Of a stretch of 45,861 bases of DNA, positions 33,286 to 40,850 are shown piece by piece. The position numbers and the translations under genes were made by a program. This DNA is from Lachnospiraceae bacterium (GTDB lineage: Bacteria; Bacillota; Clostridia; Lachnospirales; Lachnospiraceae), in contig JAHAYJ010000069.1 in the NCBI GenBank assembly GCA_018384375.1, forward strand, positions 1 to 45,861, read 5' to 3'. Every line of letters starts with the position of its first letter. The stretch's first letter is position 1. A model generated the notes under the pieces. It had not been told where the DNA came from, did not search any database, and saw only the letters and a list, made by a program, of their open reading frames with translations.

Positions 33286-33480
33286 ATGGATACATACTAT
33301 GTTTTTAAGGTCGGTATTGATGATATTGGAAGAGCAGTGGATGCCAATTCGTTTGTAGAGGCATTTGAAAAGGGCTTTCCGGGGTATGTTTTAAGTAGAG
33401 AAGTGAGTGAGAAAGAGTTTCCGGATATTATGATACAAGGAAGTAATGACACGAAGTATTATAGCCTAAGATTCGGATGA
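33286..33480 (+). CDS. small unknown protein
   Basis: The 64-residue frame (start MDTYYVFKVGIDDIGRAVDA) begins at an ATG with GGAGG six bases upstream; an ATG at 33256 has no site. It is acidic and mixed alpha/beta and unlike any family I know. After it, 33481-33665 is AT-rich with no gene and no convincing promoter, although TTGACA occurs at 33625. Confidence 0.5.
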   Translation: MDTYYVFKVGIDDIGRAVDANSFVEAFEKGFPGYVLSREVSEKEFPDIMIQGSNDTKYYSLRFG

Positions 33481-33665
33481 AAATTTGCATAAATAAAAGG
33501 AAATTGCATTGATGTGCCGAATACTATTAATACACATGTTTAATCATTTTTTCTTATATATCAATATTTGAGGCGTTGCCCCGGTACATGTAACATTTCA
33601 TAAATATCAACTGTATTAATCCATTTGACAAATTTAATATTGTATGCTTCAGAGGAGGGGGACGT

Positions 33666-34070
33666 ATGACATTATCAAAGTTAAAGGTTCTTATCATTGA
33701 TGACAGTGTTTATAAAGCAATGGACATTACACGAGCACTGGAGTTTTCTGGTGTGCGTGATATCACCCGTGTACGAAATCAAGAATCTGCATTTGAGATT
33801 CTATATCAAAGTGTTGAGGATAAAATGCCGTTTAATCTAATCGTGACCGATATGCACTATCCATTAGCAAAAGGAATGGAAGCAGATTATGATGCTGGTT
33901 TCATTTTGATAGAGCGGTTAAAGGAAGAAGAAATAAATATTCCCGTTATCATTTGTTCAAGTCGGAATTATAATGCCCCGGAGATTTTGGGAACTGTCTG
34001 GTATAACGAATTATGTGACTTGAACAGGGCTTTTAAAGAACTACTAAATAGCTTAGTGGAGGAAACTTAG
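33666..34070 (+). CDS. stand-alone receiver (REC) domain protein, lacking the conserved Lys
   Basis: The 134 residues fold as a response-regulator receiver: acidic pair Asp 12/Asp 13 (VLIIDDSVYKA), phosphoacceptor Asp 62 (LIVTDMHYPL) and the Ser/Thr position Ser 98 (VIICSSRNY). The lysine that normally follows strand 5 is missing; the segment reads GTVWYNELCDL. There is an unusual insertion after Asp 62 (KGMEADYDAGF). It has no output domain and no kinase nearby, so it may act as a binding switch. AGAGGAGGGGG precedes the ATG, and the next two genes follow with no gap. Confidence 0.8.
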   Translation: MTLSKLKVLIIDDSVYKAMDITRALEFSGVRDITRVRNQESAFEILYQSVEDKMPFNLIVTDMHYPLAKGMEADYDAGFILIERLKEEEINIPVIICSSRNYNAPEILGTVWYNELCDLNRAFKELLNSLVEET

Positions 34071-34071
34071 G

Positions 34072-34446
34072 ATGACAGAAGAACAGTGGTATCGTAAAAG
34101 TATTAATTGGCAAATGGCTAATATAGGAAACGAAGTGCGCCGTGCAATTCAGTGGGCGAGGAATGAGATGAAAGCAGGGAATGCAGAATTAGATGGTTAT
34201 GACTGCCAACATATAAAAGTTGCTCAGAAGTTATTTGAATACACCAAAAGGGACCCAAAGAACGTAGGACTTATTCGAGAAGTGGAAAATGCGGAGGCAG
34301 ATATGGATTTATTGATGGCTTATCCGGGTTGCCCGAATGAAGAGGAATGGAATCTAGAAGCAGAAGAGGTCTTAGATTACTGGCAGCAGTTTATGTATGC
34401 ATATGAGGCAGAAATGATGCATTCTGAAAGTGTGGAGGAGAAATGA
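34072..34446 (+). CDS. small helical protein, paralogous to the N-domain at 32158
   Basis: This 124-residue, acidic, all-helical protein starts one base after the REC gene stop and overlaps the ATPase-HD gene by four bases (ATGA). It matches residues 15-115 of the protein at 32158 (KLFEYTKRDPKNVGLIREVE against RLFEIIESDPKNKALLQEVC). Its place between the receiver and the ATPase suggests an adaptor between them. Confidence 0.7.
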   Translation: MTEEQWYRKSINWQMANIGNEVRRAIQWARNEMKAGNAELDGYDCQHIKVAQKLFEYTKRDPKNVGLIREVENAEADMDLLMAYPGCPNEEEWNLEAEEVLDYWQQFMYAYEAEMMHSESVEEK

Positions 34447-35816
34447 TTTGCGGAATTAACTTATTGATAGAGAAATTAATGGAGGAGGTTAAGCCGGTTG
34501 GATTAACCTTGGTTGCGGGACCCGAAAAGTCGGGAAAAACAGATTTGCTGGTTGAGATGGCTAAATATGTAGCAAAGGAGGAGAAACAAAAGGTTCTTTT
34601 CTTTTCCTTGGAACATGAGAAAGAAGAGCTGATTAACAAATACATAGGAAGTGATGTGCCGTTTGATATAGATGATACTCCAGGAATATCTATGTCTGAA
34701 GTAGAGAATAAGTGTAGAACTTACACACAAAATCATGGACTCAAAATGGTATTTATAGATTATTTCTTGCTTATGGAACCTGCGGTAAAAAGATGTTCCA
34801 GGGTAGAGGAAATAGAAACAAACATAAAAGATTTAAAGACATTAGCAAAAGATTTGAATATCGCAATAACAGTTATTGCGCCATTGATGCACTATGGTGC
34901 GTGTCGAAAGCCTGTAGTCTCTGATTTTAGAGAATATGGATTTCCTATTGAAAATATGGTGGATTCAATCTTTTTTATTTGGAGAGAAAACTGGACATAT
35001 GAAATTACTGTCTGGAGTCCGGAAGTTGCTGCAAAAGAAGCTGTTGCGTATAGATTCAAGGATGAATGGGGAGAAGTACTCGAACTGGATAGAAGAATGG
35101 AAGAACGCAAGAGAGCTCCTTTATTTGCCGAATGGGAAAAAGAAACCAAAAACATAATGTCAAATCTGGAGTTGTCGTTGGAGTTCGAAAAGTATGAGAG
35201 AGAGTTGCAGATAGCGTTAGACAAAGCAATATTACTCGCTGCAAAATATCATTCCGGTCAGAGGGACAAGCAGGGAGAAAGTTATATCTTACACCCGCTT
35301 CGGGTAATGTTACATACAACAGACTCTTTGAGTAGAATGACAGCTGTCTTGCATGATATTTTAGAGGATACAGAATGTACGGAGGATATCCTTAGAGAGG
35401 AAGGGATTCCGGAGAGTGTGATTGAAAATCTGCAATGTCTTTCTAGATGCAAGGATGAGGATTATTTTGCCTATATAAACAGAGTAAATCAAGATTACTT
35501 TTGTAAATGTATCAAGCAAAAAGATATTGAGGATAATCTGCGGGAGGGGTGTCCAGAATCCTTGGAAAAGAGATACAGAAGAGCATTGGAGATACTGAAA
35601 GAAAGAGGACCATACTACTTCCGCAAAGTGATAAAAGGCAATATAGATTTAGCATATTCTGTTCCCAAAGAGGATGGTAATGTATATGTGTACTGTGAAC
35701 AACCGGATGAGACATACTTTTTCAAAACAGCAATGATACGCAAGAACGATTTGGAGATTATAGGACACTATGGTTTTTCACAAGAGGAATTGCAGGAGAT
35801 TGTGGAAGAAATATAG
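34443..35816 (+). CDS. RecA/DnaB-like ATPase fused to an alarmone-hydrolase-like HD domain
   Basis: This 457-residue fusion has at residues 1-235 a RecA-fold ATPase of the DnaB C-terminal type, with Walker A AGPEKSGKTDLL (25-36) and Walker B KMVFIDYFLLM (101-111). Residues 255-370 match the RelA/SpoT/MESH1 HD hydrolase: H270 (AAKYHSGQ), HPLRV at 284, H304-D305 (AVLHDILEDT), E308-D309, and the last metal ligand D361 in IKQKDIEDNL, aligning with IKLADRLHNM. All metal ligands are there, so hydrolysis of ppGpp-like or other nucleotides is likely. No synthetase domain is present. The C-terminus (about 400-457) is unassigned. Confidence 0.8.
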   Translation: MICGINLLIEKLMEEVKPVGLTLVAGPEKSGKTDLLVEMAKYVAKEEKQKVLFFSLEHEKEELINKYIGSDVPFDIDDTPGISMSEVENKCRTYTQNHGLKMVFIDYFLLMEPAVKRCSRVEEIETNIKDLKTLAKDLNIAITVIAPLMHYGACRKPVVSDFREYGFPIENMVDSIFFIWRENWTYEITVWSPEVAAKEAVAYRFKDEWGEVLELDRRMEERKRAPLFAEWEKETKNIMSNLELSLEFEKYERELQIALDKAILLAAKYHSGQRDKQGESYILHPLRVMLHTTDSLSRMTAVLHDILEDTECTEDILREEGIPESVIENLQCLSRCKDEDYFAYINRVNQDYFCKCIKQKDIEDNLREGCPESLEKRYRRALEILKERGPYYFRKVIKGNIDLAYSVPKEDGNVYVYCEQPDETYFFKTAMIRKNDLEIIGHYGFSQEELQEIVEEI

Positions 35817-35840
35817 GATAATTATTAGGAATATAGCGGA

Positions 35841-36139
35841 ATGAGTAGAAGCTATAAGAAAACGCCGGTTGTTAAAGATGGGCAAGACAATGCAGGTTCG
35901 CGAAAGTGGTGGAAGAGACAAGCAAATAAAAAATCAGACGCGGTAAGTGGATTCAGAGAAAAAAATCAAAAGATTTTAGAAAAAGCGGAATAGATTCTTG
36001 GGCTATTTGTGATTATAGAACATATTGGCAGCGTAGCTGTGATATGGAATCAGATGATTTAGAGTTTTGGAAAAACTTTATTTTAGAAAGTGATATTATG
36101 AAATTTAAGGAATTACAAAAATATATATCTGTGATATCT
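35841..36139 (+). pseudogene. MSRSYKKTP-type small conserved gene, frameshifted
   Basis: An ATG at 35841 opens a 50-residue basic frame beginning MSRSYKKTPVV and containing KWWKRQANKK, a small conserved Firmicute and phage protein of unknown function. The expected following motif appears in another frame from 35996 (SWAICDYRTYW), open to 36139. One indel near 35990 splits the gene. No other gene is seen in 35817-36202. Confidence 0.6.
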
Positions 36140-36202
36140 AATTTTGCATAAAAGATGCGCAAGGTGGAGCATATATGATGCGTTTCAGTTATGGAGGTGA
36201 AA

Positions 36203-36547
36203 ATGTTGGATGTAAAAAACTATCAATTGGGATATGTATTAAGTCGAGGCAAAAGAGAACTAACGAGGTGCAAAGAAAGATTACATATAGTGGAAGGTAT
36301 TATTTTTGCTATTGAGCATCCGATTGATATTCTTGAAATAATGTTGGTTAGTGCAGATGGGAAGTCGAGTAAACAGAAGATGTGCGATGCTTTTGGTTTG
36401 TCCGGGCAGCAAGCGCAGGCTATAATTGATATGAGAATGCGGGCTTATCTCAAGACAGAGAAGAAAAAGCTAATAGAAGAATATCAAAAACTGTTGCAAG
36501 AACGTGTGGCAATGGCACACAATGTAGCGTGCAGAGAGGTGATATAA
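36203..36547 (+). CDS. orphan protein matching the DNA gyrase A C-gate/coiled-coil region
   Basis: The 114 residues align with the GyrA/ParC segment around the C-gate: RLHIVEGIIFAIEHPIDILE corresponds to R-A-H-I-L-E-G-L-x-x-A-L-D-x-I-D, and FGLSGQQAQAIIDMRMRAYL to FxLSExQAQAILDMRLxxL, then KKKLIEEYQKLL. The catalytic winged helix with the Tyr and the beta-pinwheel domain are absent. It is a complete frame with GGAGGTG before the ATG at 36203 (an ATG at 36191 is less likely) and is followed after one base by an unknown gene, so it is not just debris. It could dimerise through this region or poison or inhibit gyrase. Confidence 0.7.
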   Translation: MLDVKNYQLGYVLSRGKRELTRCKERLHIVEGIIFAIEHPIDILEIMLVSADGKSSKQKMCDAFGLSGQQAQAIIDMRMRAYLKTEKKKLIEEYQKLLQERVAMAHNVACREVI

Positions 36548-36548
36548 G

Positions 36549-37670
36549 ATGCGACAAGTAATAGGATTGAAAGATATTTGGGAGTTAGAAAATCTGGTAG
36601 AACAAGTTGTTGTAGATATGCGAGCTACGGGATATTTATACACAAGTGACGGTGATAGTATTTCGTTGGAATTAAGTGTTGAAGACAGATGTAGGATGCT
36701 GGATGAACATATTGCATCTCTATCAGCAGATGTCTTCAACTTTGTATCAAATCCTACGTTGACCCAAATTACATTCAAAGAAGCTGTTGAGATGGAAGTG
36801 GAAGATATATATCAATTGTATTTGTCTCCGGAGATATTGCTGAAAGTAAGAGGGATATTAAGAAAAGATCCAAGATTATGCTATAGCCAAATCGTTGCGG
36901 ATGAAGTCACTGATGAGATGTTGAATCAGTATATAGCTGTCAGATGGAAGGAGAATCTGAAAATCTGGACACTTCAGCGTGAGGCTTCCCAAAGTCTGTT
37001 ATCAGCAAAAGGTAGCGAATTGACAGAAAATAGAAAAGAATGGTTATCAGAATTAGCAAGGGTTGCAGAGTCTGATATTGCGTATGGAAATACCGTGTAT
37101 CCTAAATTAGTTTGTTCGGAGCGGGATGGAATTGTCGAAAGAGATTACTACTTTTGGCATCATGAAATAGGAAATATTCAGACTCTTACATATCAGTATT
37201 TACCTCAAAATAAATTAATATATCGATATTCCCAGAACCATGATGTGAAAAGTTGCAGAAGCATTGATGAGGTATTGGAAGTGGTTGCAACAAATCCCGA
37301 TAGTTTTAGTTTGGCGGGTTATGAGAGTGATTATAGCAAACAGGAAATAGCATTTATAAACAAATACCTGACAAATATGAAAAATGCAGTGAAAATTCTT
37401 CAGATAGAGCGTACGGAATGTTACGCAGTATTAGAATTGGATTATTCGAAATTTTTGGGACATACCCAAGTGGGAGAAGTTGTTTTAATAGAAAAACAAG
37501 GTGATACCTCCATAGTGGCATGTGGCTGGGATGATTATGTTACAAAACTACAATTTACAAATGAAGGCTTTACGGTGTTAGAAACAAATTTGGAAAGTGC
37601 ACAGCTATATTATACAGAGGCGATAATAAAAGATTTGTATAGAAGCCTATGGAAGAAGATTAGTGAATAG
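36549..37670 (+). CDS. unknown protein paired with the gyrase-A-like gene
   Basis: This 373-residue protein starts one base after the stop of the gyrase-like gene. The first 160 residues are mainly helical and acidic; the rest is mixed (RDYYFWHHEIGNIQTLTYQY, CYAVLELDYSKFLGHTQVGE). No catalytic motif is evident and I do not recognise a family. The tight coupling implies the two products work together. Confidence 0.65.
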   Translation: MRQVIGLKDIWELENLVEQVVVDMRATGYLYTSDGDSISLELSVEDRCRMLDEHIASLSADVFNFVSNPTLTQITFKEAVEMEVEDIYQLYLSPEILLKVRGILRKDPRLCYSQIVADEVTDEMLNQYIAVRWKENLKIWTLQREASQSLLSAKGSELTENRKEWLSELARVAESDIAYGNTVYPKLVCSERDGIVERDYYFWHHEIGNIQTLTYQYLPQNKLIYRYSQNHDVKSCRSIDEVLEVVATNPDSFSLAGYESDYSKQEIAFINKYLTNMKNAVKILQIERTECYAVLELDYSKFLGHTQVGEVVLIEKQGDTSIVACGWDDYVTKLQFTNEGFTVLETNLESAQLYYTEAIIKDLYRSLWKKISE

Positions 37671-37695
37671 TGGTTGAAGAAGGAGAGCAAATAAG

Positions 37696-37836
37696 ATGTT
37701 CATAGCGGATAGAAGAACTCAAAATATCGAGATTTTTAAGGATACAGAAAAATTATGTAAGACTAATCCCAAATTGAAAAATGCAATTACAGAATCTACT
37801 ACTAGGCAATATATTGTGAAAGAAGGAGAGTTGTAG
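37696..37836 (+). pseudogene. N-terminal remnant of a PARG-like macrodomain protein
   Basis: The 46-residue frame (RTQNIEIFKDTEKLCKTNPK, then AITESTTRQYIVKEGEL) resembles the conserved beginning of microbial poly(ADP-ribose) glycohydrolase-like proteins (TIGR02452/DUF2263), which remove ADP-ribose. The catalytic macrodomain that should follow is missing; a stop comes at 37836 and the phosphatase gene starts 25 bases on. AAGGAGAG precedes the ATG. The identification rests on a short match from memory. Confidence 0.45.
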
Positions 37837-37861
37837 ATGAGGTGAAACGAGGATAAAGATT

Positions 37862-38563
37862 ATGCATTATGTGATGGGAGACATACATAATGAAGTGGAT
37901 AAACTTCAAAGTGTGTTGAAACAAATAGATATTACTAAAGATGATGAATTAATAATACTGGGTGATGTGTTTGACAGAGGTGGAGCTAATCCGGATCCTG
38001 TCGGAGTTTATTTTACCCTTTCCGGTCTGCAAGGAAAGGTGACTTGGATTAGAGGCAATCATGATGAGTGGCTTGCTAAATACATATATGATTATTTTTC
38101 AAAATCAGAAAGAAAGCAGAAAAAAATGTGGCCTTACTCTTATAATTCTTTCGATTTGATGCTTTCGCGGCTTACCAGGGTAGATATGCTAGATATTGCC
38201 GATATTATTATGAAACTGCCTGTACAAAAAGATATGGTAATAGATAATAAGCGTTATTTGTTTGCACATGCAATGACATCATATCCATCAGTATCTGAAT
38301 CAAGTGAATATCATCTAATGGGGAACTATGATTATGACTACTTCTTGCTTGATGGCATAGAAGGATATATCTCTATGTGTGGGCATACTCCAACAGGGAA
38401 TATCTTATGGAATAAAGATCGAAATCTGTATATGGATGAATATCAGAAATCAATATGGCACAACACGAAAGAGAATGTTTATTTACTTGATTGTGGATGC
38501 GGTCTTCCAGGAGGACGACTCGCATGCATTTGTCTGGAAACGGGAGAGAGATTTTATGCATAA
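37862..38563 (+). CDS. metallophosphoesterase 1 (PPP/calcineurin-like)
   Basis: This 233-residue enzyme has all metal motifs: GDIHN, LGDVFDRGG, RGNHDEW, FAHAM (His) and CGHTPTGN. The C-terminal LDCGCGLPGGRLACICLETG is shared with the next gene. Family members act as lambda-type protein phosphatases or nucleoside polyphosphatases (ApaH/PrpE). It is the first of four such genes in a row; the first two are the most alike, suggesting tandem duplication. The start follows GAGGTGAAACGAGG. Confidence 0.9.
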   Translation: MHYVMGDIHNEVDKLQSVLKQIDITKDDELIILGDVFDRGGANPDPVGVYFTLSGLQGKVTWIRGNHDEWLAKYIYDYFSKSERKQKKMWPYSYNSFDLMLSRLTRVDMLDIADIIMKLPVQKDMVIDNKRYLFAHAMTSYPSVSESSEYHLMGNYDYDYFLLDGIEGYISMCGHTPTGNILWNKDRNLYMDEYQKSIWHNTKENVYLLDCGCGLPGGRLACICLETGERFYA

Positions 38564-38577
38564 GGAGGCGATTCTTT

Positions 38578-39327
38578 ATGGCTACATATGTTATTTCAGA
38601 TATTCACGGACAATATGACATGTTTATGGAATTACTTGATAAGATTAAGCTTAAGGAAAAAGACACGCTTTATATTTTAGGAGATGTGATTGATCGCGGA
38701 CCACATCCAATAAAGACACTCATGAAGCTCATGGAAATGCCAAACGTTATATGTATGGTTGGAAACCATGAGCTTATGGCATTAGAATGTCTGGAATTTC
38801 TTAGTAAGGAAATTACGGATATGTCCATAGAGGAACTGGATGAAAAGATGCTGGATAATCTTGTGACATGGCAATATAATGGCAGTAAATCAACTATTGA
38901 TGAATTTAGAAAACTGGATGCGGATACAAAACAAGAGGTGATAGAATTTATAAAAGAGTTACTGATATATGAAGAGATATCGGTTAATAACAAAAACTAT
39001 CTTCTAATCCACGCAGGCTTAGGAAACTATTCACAGGAAAAGGATATAGAAGATTATTCACTCCATGAACTGATATGGATGAGGGCTGATTATAGTTTGA
39101 AATATTTCGAAGACACATTTGTTATAACAGGTCATACTCCGACACAGACAATCAAAGACAATCCTAATCCCGGCTTTGTTTACAGGCATAATAATCATAT
39201 AGCTATCGATTGCGGAGCGCATTATCCGGGTGGCAGGCTTGCAGCCATATGTCTGGACACAGGAGAAGAGTATTATTCGTCGCCTAATGGAGAGGAGAAA
39301 TTGAAACATGATATATGCAATGAGTGA
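38578..39327 (+). CDS. metallophosphoesterase 2 (PPP/calcineurin-like)
   Basis: This 249-residue enzyme has SDIHGQ, LGDVIDRGP, VGNHELM, IHAGLG and TGHTPTQ. It ends in a CGAHYPGGRLAAICLDTG segment shared with gene 1. The ATG at 38578 follows AAGGAGG, which itself overlaps the stop of gene 1. It is most like PrpE/ApaH-type Ser/Thr phosphatases that also split dinucleoside tetraphosphates. Its end overlaps the next gene by 20 bases. Confidence 0.9.
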   Translation: MATYVISDIHGQYDMFMELLDKIKLKEKDTLYILGDVIDRGPHPIKTLMKLMEMPNVICMVGNHELMALECLEFLSKEITDMSIEELDEKMLDNLVTWQYNGSKSTIDEFRKLDADTKQEVIEFIKELLIYEEISVNNKNYLLIHAGLGNYSQEKDIEDYSLHELIWMRADYSLKYFEDTFVITGHTPTQTIKDNPNPGFVYRHNNHIAIDCGAHYPGGRLAAICLDTGEEYYSSPNGEEKLKHDICNE

Positions 39328-40132
39328 CATACATGGGTGTATAGAGGAACTTCAAAAGCAGATGGACCAGGTAGATCTTAGTGGAGATAATCGCATTGTA
39401 TTTCTTGGAGATTATATAGATTACGGTGATAGCTCCTATCAGGTTTTGCAATATATTTGGGAGTTGCAGAAGAAGTACGGTGATAAAAAAGTCGTTGTTC
39501 TAAAAGGGAATCATGAGCAAATGTTTTTAGATTGGATTGATGATTATAGAAATATATATTCTGACGGTTCGGAAGACTATATGACCTTCAATGATTGGCT
39601 GCGGACGGATTTCGAGCAAGGTGCAAAGACAATAAGTACTTTTATTTCGAGTAGGCAGATGGAGTTTTTGAATCAGATATCAAGAACCTGTTCCATGGAA
39701 ACAATCAACAGAGAAGCGGTACAGATGATTCTTTCTAGGCATGAGAATTTGATTCAGTGGATTAAAAATATGCCTTTGTATTATGAATCGGAAAAGCAGA
39801 TCTTTGTTCATGCTGGGGTAGATGAAGATGCGGGAGAGTATTGGATGTGGGGAACATCCGAAAATACTCTCCTTGGTAAATTTCCTGCGACGAAAGGAAA
39901 GTTCTATAAAACGATAATAGCAGGGCATGTCGGAACCGGCTCCAGGGATCTTGCTGATGATTGTAATTATCATGATGTTTATTTCGACGGAGAGAGTCAC
40001 TACTTTGTTGACGGATCAGTATATAAAGGTGGAAAACTGATTTTGTTAGCTTATGATGAGGATGAAGACAAGTATTATCAAATTGAGAATGGAAGGAAGA
40101 TACCGGTCAAAAAATTCTTTAAATATTCTTAA
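39308..40132 (+). CDS. metallophosphoesterase 3 (PPP/calcineurin-like)
   Basis: This 274-residue enzyme has MSDIHGC, LGDYIDYGDSS (Tyr in place of the Arg of DRG), KGNHEQM, VHAGVD and AGHVGTG. A helical insertion (about residues 75-140) sits between the GNHE and HAG motifs, longer than in genes 1 and 2. The changed DRG motif suggests a different phosphate-binding mode and perhaps a different substrate. AGGAGAAATTGAAAC precedes the start, inside gene 2. Confidence 0.88.
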   Translation: MIYAMSDIHGCIEELQKQMDQVDLSGDNRIVFLGDYIDYGDSSYQVLQYIWELQKKYGDKKVVVLKGNHEQMFLDWIDDYRNIYSDGSEDYMTFNDWLRTDFEQGAKTISTFISSRQMEFLNQISRTCSMETINREAVQMILSRHENLIQWIKNMPLYYESEKQIFVHAGVDEDAGEYWMWGTSENTLLGKFPATKGKFYKTIIAGHVGTGSRDLADDCNYHDVYFDGESHYFVDGSVYKGGKLILLAYDEDEDKYYQIENGRKIPVKKFFKYS

Positions 40133-40146
40133 GGAGGATCAAGGGA

Positions 40147-40833
40147 ATGAGCTTTGTTATTTCTGGAGATATTCATGGGACTTTAGATATTGGAAAGTTA
40201 ATAAAGTTTTTCGGGGAACGTGAAGGTAAATACTCAAAAGAGGATTATTTAATTATTTGCGGAGATGTAGGGGTATGTGGTTTCTCTGCTCAAAATGAAG
40301 CTGAAACAAGAAAGATATTACGAAATTTGCCGGTTACCATTTTATTTATTGATGGAAATCATGAAAATTTTGAACAGTTAAATTCCTATGCAGTAGAAGA
40401 ATGGAATGGAGGAAAAGTTCATTTTATTGAAAGTGATATTATTCATCTGATGCGTGGACAGGTTTATAATATTGATGGAACAACATTCTTTACTTTTGGT
40501 GGGGCATATAGCATTGATAAGTTGTATAGAACGGAAGGCATTTCATGGTTTCCTGAGGAAATGCCAACAAGAGAAGAATATGAGGAAGGTTTTAACAATC
40601 TGGAAAAAGTTGATTTCAAAGTAGATTATATTTTTAGTCATACTGCTCCCAGAGAAGTTGCAGCATCAATGGGTTATGGAGAGATGTCCGATGATGAAAT
40701 AGAACTGAGGCAATATCTTCAACGTGTTGCGGACTTCACAGAATTTGATGCATGGTATTTCGGACATTTCCACGAAGATACTGGAGTGGAAGATATGTTT
40801 TATTGTCTGTATGATGATGTGGTTGTATTATAA
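40147..40833 (+). CDS. metallophosphoesterase 4 (divergent)
   Basis: This 228-residue enzyme belongs to a more distant branch: GDIHGT, ICGDVGVCG, DGNHENF, FSHTAPREV and YFGHFHED. The HTAP and GHFH motifs are those of phage and clostridial phosphodiesterase-type members, so it may cut diesters, unlike genes 1-3. AAGGAGG lies ten bases before the ATG. It runs in the same operon and is followed after 17 bases by a HAD gene. Confidence 0.87.
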   Translation: MSFVISGDIHGTLDIGKLIKFFGEREGKYSKEDYLIICGDVGVCGFSAQNEAETRKILRNLPVTILFIDGNHENFEQLNSYAVEEWNGGKVHFIESDIIHLMRGQVYNIDGTTFFTFGGAYSIDKLYRTEGISWFPEEMPTREEYEEGFNNLEKVDFKVDYIFSHTAPREVAASMGYGEMSDDEIELRQYLQRVADFTEFDAWYFGHFHEDTGVEDMFYCLYDDVVVL

Positions 40834-40850
40834 CGCGAGGAGGAAAAAGG

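Noticed and set aside
33600-33665. TTGACA at 33625 as a promoter for the receiver gene
   Set aside because: No -10 box is found at 16-18 bases; only TAATAT at 4 and TATGCT at 12 bases are present.
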